Counted from the stretch's first letter, positions 11,553 through 24,381 are shown. The stretch is DNA of 64,000 nucleotides from Odiellus spinosus (GCA_963920705.1 OY987225.1:17501492-17565491), one strand, 5' to 3'. The notes: generated by a model not told the origin, from the letters alone. Numbers and translations are program-made.

Positions 11553-11663
11553 GTTAATGGCTACGATTTCACTATGGTTACGCATAAGAAAGCGGTTGAG
11601 TACATCAAGAAACATCCAGTTTTAAACATGCTGATTGCCAGGAAAGGTGTCACGCATTCGTGA
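11553..11663 (+). CDS. Tax1bp3: Tax1-binding protein 3 (TIP-1)-like PDZ protein, last coding exon
   Basis: After a clear acceptor (TATTGCAG, 11545-11552) the exon reads 36 codons to a TGA at 11661-11663. The peptide starts VNGYDFTMVTHKKAVEYIKK and ends with LIARKGVTHS. This matches the end of the single PDZ domain and short tail of Tax1bp3/TIP-1 proteins, whose human form has VNGWDMTMVTHDQA at the same place. The family consists almost entirely of one PDZ domain that binds C-terminal peptides of partners such as glutaminase and beta-catenin and competes with scaffold proteins. The exon carries the second helix and last strand of the domain. The carboxylate-binding loop and N-terminus must come from upstream exons, none of which I recognise in the window. 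The splice phase is 0. Identification rests on one short exon, but the VNG.D.TMVTH match is distinctive. Confidence 0.75.
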   Translation, partial: VNGYDFTMVTHKKAVEYIKKHPVLNMLIARKGVTHS

Positions 11664-13307
11664 CACTCTGAAAATGGAAGGCAATTCTACAAGTTTGGTT
11701 TAACAATTGGACCAATTAAACCTTTGAATGGGCTATAATATATAGTGCTTATCGGAAAATGTGGTGATACATTTTTTTACCGGGGTTCAGCTTCCATTGT
11801 CAAAGAATCAACTAGATGTTACCCTGCGTAAGAAAATGGCCTTACGTTAATTAGCTCAAATGAAATATTTAAATGTAATTTAAGAACCTAAATACTTATA
11901 ACTGATATTGCAGCTTCTAAAAACATAAACAGTGCGCCCTTTTCTATATATTTATAATAATTTACAGTGCCAAGCATTTTCGTGGTAATTCTATTACGGT
12001 TTAAACGAAATAATCAATCCTGGAATTCAGCCCCAAAAAATACGATACCGGTAACTAAGGGGCCAGTTTTATGAGTTTTAATATCAAGAAAAATTGTACA
12101 ATATATGTTTAAATGGATAAAAATAAACAACTGGTTATATTTTTGTTCAAGGGGATTTGGCATCGATAAATTTGTTGATCAATCCTCCTCAACATTTGCC
12201 AATGCTTCCAAGTCCTATTGAACAGAAGTATAGTGGTAAATAGTGAGACTATGGTAAAAAAACTAAAGTGGCAGAAAATTTATTTTTATTATTTGATTAA
12301 TATTATAGTTTTTATTATAATTGACAAAAGTTAGGACTATTGATGCTGGACACCAATCTTAACGGATAAAGAAGAATAACAAAACCTGGCGTTCTGTAAC
12401 TGCAGACAATGGCAAAAGTAGTTACTAATGAAACTATGTGTACATCTACTATGGATAGAAAATAGGTTATTAGTTCTAAGGGTTCGTACATAACCAGGAA
12501 AAGTCAAGGAATTTGGAAATTGGCCCAAAAGGTCAGGGAATTTGAAAATGAGCCCAAGTGGCCATAAATTAAATATTTTGGTACATGGCAAGGGACTGTT
12601 TACGATTGGTTGACTAATTAACTGTAACATAATAAATTTGTCAGGGAAATTATTTAGAAATGGTCATGGAAAACCTGGAAAAATCAGTGAAATTTTGTAA
12701 TAACCCTGGAACTTCCTACTTTTTCCATTGTTTGCCATTAGACAGCTCTTATGAATGCAAGGATTTGTTATTTATGTTTATCTATTAAGATAGTGTCCAT
12801 CATTGTTAAAAAGTCCTAGGAGAAAGCGTGATTTACATATTTTTAATTTCCTGTTTGTTCGCAGTTTATGCTGAATTTAAATCTTGACCGTTACTATTGA
12901 AAGTTAACTAAAATTATTTTTTATTACATTTCTTAGATTAATTTCTAGCCAAAATAAAATTTTAAGAGAACGTGCTTGAATGGGTATATATTTTTGCTTT
13001 GAGTGGAAAGTACAACTAACTATTGGGACCCTGATGCATTGAGAACTTTTTTAGATGTATTAAGAGCTTTTACAGAAGGAAGATCTTGTGTATGTTCATG
13101 AAAATATGAAAACCCTACCTAAGAGTAAGGGTGTCAGTCATTAACCAAACTGGTATCGTTTAAGTGAAAACGAATTATTTTTAACTTTTTGGTACCCCTA
13201 ATTGGCTGAAAATATAAATTTGAATAGCCCAAGCTTGGTATTGATCCAGCAACTCGGAGAGTTGGTAAAGAGAAAATTGCAATTTTTGTGATATTTCTTC
13301 TTCCCAG
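11664..13307. other. 3' UTR and intergenic region after the PDZ exon
   Basis: The first few hundred bases are probably 3' UTR. AATAAA-type words occur (for example near 12118), but no single poly-A site can be chosen. The GTCAGGGAATTT-type repeat lies at 12485-12715. No other exon is seen. Confidence 0.4.
12485..12715. repeat. GTCAGGGAATTT-type dispersed repeat
   Basis: Contains AGGAATTTGGAAATTGGCCC, AAAAGGTCAGGGAATTTG and, after a gap, CATGGAAAACCTGGAAAAATC. Same family as 9128-9246. Confidence 0.55.
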
Positions 13308-13843
13308 CATAGAAAATAAATGTAAAAGGAATAGAAGCTTTAGCCTTGCCTGAGCAATGAACGGGGGAGAGAACAGGGAGTTATAAAGCGCGGTGATTCT
13401 GCTTCTGGCTCTTTCTTATTGTCTCTTTAAAATATTGTCCGCTCGATGGATAGAAATGAAAAATGGTTGAATTATTGTTTAGTTTTTGTAACAACTGTTT
13501 GTAAACCTCTAGGCGGAACAACCTGCGTATAAAAGGGTAGGAGGTGATTGACACGTGGGGTGGTCAAAAAAGGAAGAGGTTGAACTTCCCTCTCTCATGT
13601 AAAGAAAAGGGAACATGAGAGGAAAAGAAAAACATTCTTGGTTCGAAAGTTTAAAAACTACCAAATCCCAGGATAGCCTACACTGAATAAATAATTTGTA
13701 GTCTTTAGTGGACGGGAAAAATGACTCGCCCTATAAAAGATGATACTGATTTCTAGAAGTAGAATTAAACAGTTTTCGGGCCATTTCAAAGCTGGGACCA
13801 GTTTTAAATAAGCTTCTATTCCTTTTTACATTTATTTTCTATG
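13308..13843. mobile_element. 536-bp MITE with 33-bp inverted ends
   Basis: The left end CATAGAAAATAAATGTAAAA (13308 on) is inverted at the right end (13811-13843, finishing CATTTATTTTCTATG). Flanks TTCCCAG and TTCCCAT form a near-perfect 6-7 bp target duplication. No coding sequence is inside. The size of the duplication suggests a hAT-like or similar transposase, but this is unproven. Confidence 0.75.
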
Positions 13844-14416
13844 TTCCCATGATCACCACTTGCCACATGGATCTGTAACAGATGCAGGTTCCTATTCCTA
13901 GCCTTACAAACCATGCTCATAGGGAGAGTTTTCATGTACTCCCATATGTTTTATGGCTGACATATACGTTTTATCCCTGGTGATTTTGCGTTAAAGTATC
14001 CCAGCGCGTTTTTACTTTAGTTGAGATAGAGGGTGAAGCATTAAAAGCTTTCCCGCTATTTAAGTACCAAATCAGTAATTTCATGTATGATATCTACTAC
14101 TTCAGCCCTTACTGTTGTAGTGGTAATCTCTAGTTAAATTTGACAATTTGTACTTGTGGGATCTATTCTAAGCTCCTCTTCAGATCCTACCCTGCAACAT
14201 CTTTGATTCCCATGACACGGTGATGTTTTTGACAAAACTGTGTTCAAGGATATGTACCAGAAGGCACTGTATTTGTAATTCATTTAAAGGTGGGTACCTT
14301 CAGTATGCATCGCTGAACGCATCTTTATACTCTCATTTGGTTTTACCCACTTTTACGCATCATATTATTATCTGAGGAAATGGCCTGATTGATGAATACA
14401 AGTAAGATTATTTATA

Positions 14417-14606
14417 CCCTTACCAAAAAAAGTTGATCTAAAGAGGTCTTGGGGAAGTCTTTCGGGTGTCTTATGTAGTCTTAAGAGGTCTTGGGGAAGT
14501 CTTCCATTGTGTCAAGAAGTCTTGGGGAAGTCTTAATCACTTCCCCAAGACTTTTGCATTGTTCTTGAAGACCTCTTCAGATCAGACTAACTTTTTTCCG
14601 TAAGGG
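14417..14606 (+). mobile_element. MITE family copy 2
   Basis: Standard 190-bp form, flanked on both sides by TA (14415-14416, 14607-14608), which suggests a TA target duplication. Confidence 0.92.
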
Positions 14607-14899
14607 TAATAACTGTCTTTAGTTGGTAGATAATCCAAAAATTGAGATTTGGCATGGCAGTTTTAATTGTTGATCATAATGATAAGGTTAATTAAAGGAT
14701 AACTATGAAACCGTAATACGCCAATTTCGAATTCATTTTATAGTATAAATGTTGCCTGTTATATAAAACAGTATGTTGATGCATGTGATTTCACATATTG
14801 AGGTACGAACTTAAAAAAAAATATTTTGGGATTTTATATCACATTGATCCTTTACACAAAAATTATTGGCCATGGTGATTAACTTATAAATTAATCAAA

Positions 14900-15062
14900 G
14901 AGACTGCTATTTCATGGTTGAGGAAATCTGTTTATTAAACATTTCTGGAGAGTTTTCAAACATATATACTAGTCCCTTATCAATTCATTTATAAATTAGT
15001 AAGTCTGAAAGCTCTCTAGAAACATTTAAAACTGTTTTCCTCAACCATGAAATAGCAGTCTC
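14900..15062. repeat. Foldback repeat with ~58-bp arms
   Basis: Left arm 14900-14958 (AGACTGCTATTTCATGGTTG...) and right arm 15003-15062 are inverted, with a loop containing CCCTTATCAATTC. The arms share GAGAG(C/T)TTTC and TTTATTAAAC words with the hairpins at 9622 and 48514. Confidence 0.8.
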
Positions 15063-15477
15063 GTTGTTTAGTTGAATTAAAATCTATAATTCTCTTTGTA
15101 ACAATGTCTGTCTGTCTGTTTCACTCCATTGGAGGCTAACTCTAAAGTTTAAATAAGTCAAAGTTTAAACACCTAATTTCATTTCGTTTAATATTGTGAT
15201 CGATTTGAATGCTCATGTTTTTCAAGATAGAAACATCTAATGGTATATGATATTTTTGTGCAAGTAATTACACACACGCAGTCTTTGAAGTACAATTTTA
15301 ATGCATTGTACCATTCGATCCTAAGCTTTCAATTCGAAATGTGAAAGCACATATTATTACATGATTTTTTTGATACTGTACAAAAATGCCAAAGAGTTCA
15401 TATTTAATGTGCCATTTTTAAGTGTATTATTTATACTTTTTGTACCAGTACTTATAGGGTTGTATATTAAAGTTAAT

Positions 15478-18400
15478 GTGCTATAAGAATTACTGTTCAT
15501 TTATTAGTCAAGAACCATTGATAAAATTACCGGGCACCTCCTGCTCCATCGGATAAATTATACAAAATTACTTTCTAGCAAAACAGGGTTGCCACATTAA
15601 AAATTCCCTGACAATCTTCTTCGTTTTTGCCTGACCAGTTTAGCCGTTTAAAACAGTAGTTATGTGAAATTTCAAGTGTAAAACCACTTTTATAAATGAA
15701 AAGCATAATCTACACATATTTTAATAAGGAGTTTTGACCCTCTTAAATAATTTTATCACTTTTGGGTGTATTGTTAATTGGGCAATGTCACGACGCCAGT
15801 TTCTCGTGTAGTAAGCTATGATTGTTTTTTATATTGACGCGAGCTGTGGGCCCTTATAGCTGTATTATGTAAAAATTCAATGATTCCAACATCCATACCC
15901 CAGTTTTATCTTATTTCCTCTTATTTACTGAATGCCTCTCCCTGGAAACAGTTGTAATCTTTGTTAGACTGTGAGAAAGTATGCTTGAATAAAATGGGCC
16001 TTTATCAAATAGGGACGCTATCATTATAAATGTATTCAAGGTTCTGACAAGAAACCCTGTGGTTTCTTAGCTATGATTAATTTCTACACATATTTATGAA
16101 AGCAGCCATGGACGAACGGTACAATACTAGATTCTACAAATTGTTTTTGGGGACAATATCCCTGACCCTTGGATGATTTCAAAATTTCATGACTTTTTAG
16201 GCCTGTTTTGAAATTCCCTGACTTTTCCAGGTCGGTAGCAACCCTGCAGAAGCCAAATGGCAAAGTGCCATTGTTTAAAACCAAGAGTCTATTAATTAAG
16301 AATCGAAGCAGCTCACTGCCATATCTCTCATTCCTTGCCTAAGATTACCTTTGAGGAGCGACATAGTACATTTTCAATTTCAGTCTGCTAACCTACTCTA
16401 TTCCTTCAATATAGCTAAGGAATGGAAACTTTTGTGGGTCCCCCACCTTTGTGTGCATAAAGATTATTTCAGTTAATTTTTATTAGAAGAATATTTTTGG
16501 CTCACCTTGGTGACATTTTCTACCCTCTCCATTTACGATATAACTGCTAAAACCCAAATAAGAATTTTCAACCTTATCGAAGATCTTTTAAAAACGCCAA
16601 AACATCATTTATGATGCCCGCCATCGGCAGAGGGCATGGTCCTTGGGATTGTCAAAATTTTACTATTAAGGCAATGTATACCACTTTAATACAACTTCTT
16701 GAACATTTTTTTAATTTGAAGTCTCGGAAACTTATAAAGCTAATGTTGTAGTGAGCAGTTTTGTTATTAATCTTAACCCAACTATTCTTTACAACAATGC
16801 CCTATTCTTTATAATTTATTTTAACTCGAGGCTGCAACGGGTAGACAAGTCACCGGTACTCGTGGAAACGGATGCAAAAACTTAAAATCGGAGACGTGAA
16901 TGACAAGGTTTTCAGATCATCAGCTGTGGTGACTGGATTCTCAGCCAAGATGGAAGTCCTATTGGCGATGGCTAGTTTTGGTGGAGATGAAGTTCGGTTT
17001 TTAAATTTGGCCTGACCAATTATTTTCATTCCCAACATTTTTTTAAGTTAAAATTTTTGTACTCAAAAGTTATTAACGTTCAAAATGTAATGTGTCTCAC
17101 TAAGTATCAACCTTGGAAAGACCATTTGCAAATAAAGGTGAAGATTTTTTGAGTTCCTCCAGGAATCATCACTAAGTCGCTGATGTCGCCATGTACTATT
17201 TCTTATAAAAATTAATCCACAAGTTAAGTGTATTTCTCTAACGTGATTGACTAGCCAGTGTAAGGGTCATCGAGCATTGAACTTTGCAGGGATCCTATAC
17301 TGATAATGAATGAATAGCTGCCAAGATGTTCGCACGTAAATTTGCCCGCTATTCAAGGCTTAACTTTCGGGAATAAAAAAGTTATTTTTAACAAGCCTAA
17401 GGTGTTAGTGACAGTACCCACTCGGGTTTATATTTTAAATGGACAATATATAAATGGACTGCAAATATGGAAGAAAATATGAAAATGTACCACGGCTATT
17501 TGTGATATATGCCTATTGACCTATCATATCAAGGTTCAGATGCCAAACGCCGTTACTGCTGTCCTATCTGCAGATCAGGTACACAAAATGCCATGAGACC
17601 TTATAGGGGGCTGTAAATTGAAACCAACATAAGAAACAGATGAGTACTATATTTCAAACTGCTCTGAGATAGCATCAGAAGAAAGTATGCGAATTTATCT
17701 CAGAGATATGAATAAAGATCCTTATTCCATTAGATAAGCATGTATTTACAATGTAGAAAAAAGATCCTTTGTAATAAGCTATCTACCAAATACCACTGAT
17801 ATTTGCAAAGCATCTTTGTGGCCAGCCGGGGTAACTTGTGTTAAACTTGGAAACTCACACCAAAAGAAGACCTGGGGACTGAATGATAGTTTATCGGCAC
17901 AAGAATTATCCTCTGCACCGAACTCCAAATTTGTTATCTCATGATGTCATAAAACCCAGAGCGAGCTAGATCTCTTGAACCATCTGAAGGACCTGGGCGT
18001 AGATAGTTTAAACGTTGGGGTCCTAAATAGTCCAACACAGAGCAAATACAGAACATTCTATTTTGAATGCAACCGAAAATTTGATAGCCTTGATTTATTA
18101 CATTGGCCCAGACCCATTGCTGTGGTAAGATTTCCGACACGGCTGTACAAAAAAAGATGAAAACCCAGTAAGTGGCGTTCTTCTAAGTACCTTGTCAAAA
18201 ACCTGAGACTGACTGACAGCTTTACCTGGTCCAAAAGCTCAAGCTAAGGGCCTAAAAATGTGCACTTGAACATCAGAAGCCTACTGCGTCATATAACTGA
18301 CATTATTACTCAATATTTATTCTTTTGACATTCTAGGTCTATTGGAATCAATTCCTGATATTGCTATTGACATACCGAACTATATTTTCACTAGGAAAGA

Positions 18401-21142
18401 TCGTGCAAGTAAATCATGTGGAGGCCTCATATTTTAACTTCAAAAAATAAACTTGGACTGGTAATTTTACCTCTAGAAACCGGAAATGAGATCCTAGGCG
18501 CTAACCTCGAAACTATATGGTGCTATCTTCCACCAAACTGTAGCTATAACAATATCTATCTGGACCTAATATCCCAACTACAATCACTGGTAGATGACCC
18601 TAGAAATAAAGAGATGTTAGTTCTTAGGGACTTTAACACGGATCTCCTTGTCGCCTTCAATGCATGTATAAGAAATTTAAAATTGGCCACTTATGGATTC
18701 CAACAGTTAATTAGCAACCCAACCCGAACAACACTGACATTGAGTACTCTCCTTGACCACATATGTAATAAACTGTTTTATGTTTGGTTTTTTTTTTTTA
18801 TTTTTCAACGGTATTTATTGTGGACAGTAAAAATTATTGGGCACACTAAAAACCGTTGTAAAAAAAAAAAAACTTTTTTAATTCATGCACAAGTAGCCGC
18901 CTCATATTATTTCTATCACATAGATGTAAACATGCCTTTAAGGATTAGGCAAGTAGTCAACCTCCCACTAGGTCTCTCGGACCACAAGATATTCCTATGT
19001 ATTCGGAAAATAAACTGGCTGAAAGTAAATAAAAAAGTCATGACAGTTGGGAACTATTGTAAAACAGCTGCGCGAGCCTTTGTCGAAGATATTCAGACCA
19101 CACTAAATTGGAACTTAACTTACATTGGGGATGTGGACAATGCTTTAGATACCCTAAACTCCACAATAATAAACACTTTGAATACTCATGCTCCTCTCGT
19201 AACAAGGAGGATAGGTGTATCAGCTCCTCCATGGCTCAGCCGTGAAGTTAAGCATCTAATGCATTTACGGGATGTCTGCCTCCTCAATTCAAAACATACA
19301 AGAATAAAGTGAATGATAAAATTAGAATTGATAAAAGAAATTATTTTCCTAACAATATTTGCATTGAATCAAATGGGACTAGTAACGTATGGAAAACGCT
19401 AAAACCTTTCCTAAACTTAATTGAATCAAATCGAAAATTACTATGCTCTTCTACAGAAATTGGCTCAGAATTTAATAAATTTTTCGCAACCACGATTGGA
19501 CAATTTAGATACTGGTACGTTAAAGAACAATGAAATCTTAATCTTTGGTTTTCAGTTTTTCGTTATCTAAAAGACCTCTCCGTAAATAAAGCCACTGGTC
19601 TTGATAATATCCCTCCGAGGATGGTGAAGGCACTCGAGGGAGTTATAATATCTTTTCTGACCAAGATTATAAATCTATCATTTGAAACCTTGAAATTGAA
19701 GGGTGACCACACAAAAATGGAAAACTATACAGGCAGGTTTCAGTTCTGCCTTGCCTTTCAAAGACAATAGAGCACTTGGCACTTAGACAATTGTACGTCT
19801 TCCTGCATAGAAACCATCATCTTTATAGATTACATTAGGGTTTTAGACCACGCTACTCAACTATAACAAGTATATTATTTATTAGAAACTATAATAAAGC
19901 GTCTAAGCATGGGTCACCTTGTCGCAGTACTGTTTGCCAATTTAGTAAAAGCCTTTGATATGGTCGACCATCAAAAAAGGGAAACCTCTCTGGGCCTCTC
20001 TAAATTGGTTCAAGACGTATCTTCAAATAGAAAACAAGCGGTAGTAGTTTATGGCGCAATTTTTTGTGATCACCACCCTCTTCAATATCTAGACAAGCGA
20101 CATAAATATGCATCTAAACTCAAGTACCTCAAAGGAATATGACGATGCGTTAATCAATTCCGCAAGCAATATACAAGATCTAATGGAAGTAATGCAACAT
20201 ACTTTGGGAATAAGGAGTCTAGTACTTAATGAAGTAAAAACGAAATTCTTGATTTTCTCCCAAATGGCAAATCACTTGAATTGGCAGATTGTGCTGAAAT
20301 AGAAGGCACGGATATCAAGCGAGCCACATTGTATAAATATCTAGGTGTTATCATAGATGATACTCTGGCCTGGAATCTATATATTGACCATATTCTTAAG
20401 AGAACCAATAGTAGAATTGGGATCTTTAGGCCATTATATATGTCTCTCGACACTGATGTTCTTTTACTGTATAAAGCATTGGTTCAGACAATTTTTACAG
20501 ACAATTTTTCTTCTACAATTCGGCAAATGAATCTCGCCAACAGAGAATACAAGTTGCCACAACAATGGAGCCCGATTTACGGCAAAGAAGAAAAACGCAC
20601 ATCCGCCACCCAGACTCGAAAGAAGTTAAACTGGGTAACCTTAAAAAGCTTTTCTTGCTTTTTGCGTGGAAGGGAACTGACCCTCTGATCAAAAAAACAA
20701 CAATAATAATAATAATTAAGTCTAGTACAAGACCGACCTTCCTGCCTGTAGAAAACACCGGGTTATAGATACGTGATACAAGCAGCCAATAAAAAACCAT
20801 TTCGATAAGGTAATCTTTTGCTTGGAATATTTCGAGTCTGAAGGCATGGGCAAAGACATGAAAAAAATAACCTTTTTGTGCAGTATATCTCAATTTTTTA
20901 AGCTAAATTAAGGGATTCCATTGTTTTAGTCAACCTGGTGATGCAAGAGAGCACCAAAAACGCAATATCTGTTACTCTAGCAGCAGCAAAATCACTTATC
21001 ATTCTACCTCCCTAGGTGCTTAGCAAAAGGTATTTAAAGGTCCCACCACCAGAGGTAAAGGTATCAAAGGTAGTACTTGATCTAACTAGTAATGAAACAG
21101 TTTTTAATAATAAATATGGTGGATAACTGAAGTAATACTAAG
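15478..21142. repeat. Long duplicated segment, copy B
   Basis: Second copy of 1-5665. It is preceded by unique AT-rich DNA and followed by unique sequence starting ATGAAATATAGAAG. It carries the same CAGGGTTGC-ended repeat (15583-16246) and dead LINE, with no difference seen where compared. A dead LINE would collect differences freely, so absence of differences means the duplication is very young or artefactual. Confidence 0.95.
17967..20717 (+). pseudogene. Decayed Jockey-like LINE, copy B
   Basis: Same element as 2490-5240, with the same frameshifts and stops, carried along by the segment duplication and not inserted independently. The shared poly-T/poly-A interruption at about 18787-18872 confirms this. 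Confidence 0.85.
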
Positions 21143-21899
21143 ATGAAATATAGAAGAATGTAAGTTATTTAAACTGAATAAATTACTGTGCAATGTAGCA
21201 ACGTTTAAATTTCCCGCTATTTTCAAAAATGTGACCAGGTGGCGCCCCCTCGCAGTCTCCTCAGTTACAAAAAAACTGAAGAATCATCAGTGAGTAGTAG
21301 TCAGTTGAAGGAATACAAGGTAGTTAAATTTGTCTTTCCACGAAGAATTCAAAGGAATTATACTCAGCAGGATTCAAAAAGAGTACTTATTGTTCTACTA
21401 CCACGTTGAAGGACTTGACCAAAGTTCAAGATAATTCCTGAATGCCCCTGAAGAGGAAGGTACGTGAATTTTTTATTATTATCCCAATTTGGGATCTCTC
21501 CCTCTCAAAATATATACCATTGGAATTAAGAATTTAAACCCAATTAATTTATCAGAAAGACGATCTGAGGACGTATGGGAATTTTGAGGTTTGGACTAAA
21601 AGTTAATCGAAATAAAATTATGATTTTATTGAAGATTGAATGAAAAATTTTCTTATTGAATAAACCCCCAGTTACGATTGTAACCCTAAAATTATTATAA
21701 CTATGCATGGAGACTCAATTTTGGCATTTTGGAATGAAAAGCAGTTCAGGCGGTGCAATATCTTTATTACAAAATACTAATAATGTAGTTCCAAATAACA
21801 ACAAGGTGGAAATTGGTTTAAAATAACTTTAATGTTGTAGAAAAACGATTTGAAAAAATAAAATATGTCATGAGTATTTCGTGATGGTTGTTGCACCTA
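21143..21899. other. No gene recognised
   Basis: AT-rich single-copy sequence after the duplication boundary. I see no splice-bounded open frame. Confidence 0.4.
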
Positions 21900-22100
21900 C
21901 AGGGTGGTTCAGATCAAAAAACTCAATAGCGTCTATTGAGATGTAAAATTAACCCTGAGCACGTGGCTTAGTTGCTAATTAAGCTAATTCATTATTTAAA
22001 TTTGAAGGCGAGAGTTAATTGAAAAAATTTATTTGAATTGCAAGTGCTTAGTTTTTATCCATCCATAGAAGGTATTAAGTTTTTGTTTCGAACCACCCTG
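21900..22100. mobile_element. 201-bp TA-target MITE (CAGGGTGGTTC ends)
   Basis: Termini CAGGGTGGTTC and GAACCACCCTG are inverted and flanked on both sides by TA (21898-21899, 22101-22102). This is the layout of Tc1/mariner-type non-autonomous elements. It is related in ends to the inner element at 43332-43855 (CAGGGTGTTTCG). Confidence 0.85.
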
Positions 22101-22220
22101 TATATTCTATACATGACAGAAATTAAACCCAAAATTGATATATCTGCAAGGTTTTACGGTTAAATGTGTATTTTAGTTTACCAAAATCCAAGAATTAAAA
22201 TTAAACCGCTAAAATATAAT

Positions 22221-22287
22221 TTAAACCTTTAAAGAATAATTTAAACCTTTAAAGAATAATTTAAACCTTTAAAGAATAATTTAAACC
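22221..22287. repeat. 20-bp tandem repeat, about 3.4 units
   Basis: Unit TTAAACCTTTAAAGAATAAT, three perfect copies and a partial. Confidence 0.9.
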
Positions 22288-22737
22288 AGCAATGAGAATT
22301 TAAATTACACACCTAACCTCTAAGTTGATTTGAAGAGCAGACATTGTTTAGGCGTCTGAAGATAGGTGTCTCCTTTTGACACGTAGCCTTAGTGGTTTGA
22401 GGATCAAATAACAGATGACGACAATTTATAAATAGCAAATTTTTTATTTGATACATGCTCTAATACAATTTGTTAGTTCGTCAATCGTTTTTCTGGATAA
22501 ATTATTTAAGACTAGTCCAAGTAATACTGGTTTATTTAGACCTAGTTGCTGAACTATGTAACGAGCTGCTGCATGTATTTCGGGCTGGAAGAAAAAAATA
22601 TATAAGGCGAATATTTTTAGAAAATCAATTATTTCAAAAAGTTTTGGTTTTATTTTTCTCCTGAATTACCTTGAATTTGTATAGGAAAAATAAATTAAAA
22701 AGAGAATATTAGGAAAAAAAGGAGAAATAACACTTAA

Positions 22738-23147
22738 GGGAGAATGCAACCTAACAACAAATGATTTTTAATCTATTCCTTATTGTTTAAATAGGCCTAA
22801 TCCACTAGTGAAAAAATTTACAAACAAATATTAAACTAGAAATGAATTTAAAACTTCATGGGATTCATGGAAATCCTGATTTCCTCTCGTATAAGGTCTA
22901 GCGACTAATCAAATTGTAGGTCTCGTGGAGATCTCACATGAGCGGCAGGCCTTTGTTAATTGGTTGCTAGACCTTACAAGGAGACAATTCACGATCTCCA
23001 TGAATCCCACTAAGCCTATTTTCTGGGTAAGTTTAAAGTTTATTTCTAGTTTAATATTTGTTTTGTAAACTTTTTATTGGTGAATTAGGCCTATTTAAAC
23101 GAAAAGGAATTGATAAAAATCACTTGTTATTAGGATGCATTCTCCCT
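22738..23147. mobile_element. TTAA-target foldback MITE, copy 1 (410 bp)
   Basis: Flanked by TTAA at 22734-22737 and 23148-23151. Ends GGGAGAATGCAACC and GGATGCATTCTCCCT are inverted, and inversion continues well inside (TAGGCCTA..., AACTAGAAAT...). A TTAA duplication is the mark of piggyBac-type transposition. It is similar to 59052-59376. Confidence 0.85.
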
Positions 23148-23846
23148 TTAATCTGTAGGAAAATATATGAGAAATAACCTAACTTGCGTCCAAAATCCAT
23201 ATACTCCAAATAAATATTTTAAAGGATAGAGATAAAATTTTAGGGTGGCTGAGAGTGGGAATTATAAAGGGAAAACGAGTTTTGCCGTTTCCCAAGATAG
23301 GGGTCAATTGAAGGTGAAAAAATAGTCAAATAGAGGAAAAAAAATAATTTCTGGAACTGTAAATCCCTTGGCTGAGAAAAATGCCAGGTATCATTGTCAT
23401 TGACGTCACAATGATGGACGAGTTTGACTTTTAAACTAATTGGAGGTGAGAGGTCAGTGACACTGAAGGATTTACAGTTACTTCAATAGAAAGGTTTGGA
23501 GAAAAATTATTATATTTTTTATTGTATTATATAATATAATTTATTAAAGGTGATTTTAATTCACCTCATCTTTTCCTAAAAGAGTAGAGGTGCTAAAAAC
23601 CACGCATTTATCCACATCACTAGTTTCTTGAGTAATTGAAACCTGAAAGTGAAGAATAATTACTGAAAATCCCTCAATCTTTTAGCACAGATGAAATCAT
23701 AATTTGGCTAGGGAGCTCTTTTAAAAAGGCAGTTTCTAATTTCGCAAGTCTGCGAATTGATTTGGACTTAAAACTTGGTTAAAATAGTTATCATTATTCA
23801 TATATGTTTTGCAAATTCAGTTCTGTTTGCGTGTTATTTGAAAAAC
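23148..23846. other. No gene recognised
   Basis: AT-rich stretch between two mobile elements, with a short imperfect inverted pair around a TGACGTCA site near 23400. No exon seen. Confidence 0.4.
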
Positions 23847-23850
23847 AGAC

Positions 23851-24366
23851 TGCAACATGTGTCCAGCTGGATGGTCATTTCGCCAAATAGGTGGCGCTCC
23901 TTCCATGTAAATTTCTGGAATATTCCAGCTGGACTCCCTGTTGCAAAGCTCCACCCACTTTTTTCTTGTATAAATAGAAATGTTGTAGAGATAAGGAAAC
24001 AGATTGACAGATTGATTAACAGATTGATTGATTGTGGATCTCAAGATAGATAGATAGATAGATAGATTGATAGATAGATTTCAAGAGAGAAATAAAAGAT
24101 TGAGTAAACGATTAGAACTTAGTTGAAATTATTTAAAGTAAGAAAATAATCATCTCGGTCACTTCGGAGGAAAGGAGATCAACGGAGGAAAGGAGATCAA
24201 CGTTTATTACAACGCAAGGGTAATATAATATTTAGAAAATATTCCTTAAAGGGATCTCCTCCCAATTCCTCCGAAAGGAAATAAGTAACTTGGGGAAAGA
24301 TTAGAATAGAAAATAAAGAGAATTATCCCGAAATTTTAATTCCCCCCCCCCCCCCCCCCGGTTACA
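23851..24366 (+). repeat. 5' LTR (516 bp)
   Basis: Starts TGCAACATGTGTCCAGCTGG, contains TATAAATAG near 23970 as a possible TATA box, a (GATA)n run at about 24046-24078, and an 18-C tract (24342-24359) before GGTTACA. A 19-bp GGAGGAAAGGAGATCAAC-type unit near 24165-24205 is doubled here and single in the 3' LTR. Confidence 0.9.
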
Positions 24367-24368
24367 AA

Positions 24369-24381
24369 TGGTGCCGCGACC
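24369..24381 (+). other. Candidate primer-binding site
   Basis: TGGTGCCGCGACC begins two bases after the 5' LTR. Starting with TGG and this position are as expected for pairing with a tRNA 3' end. The tRNA cannot be named without a search. Confidence 0.65.
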
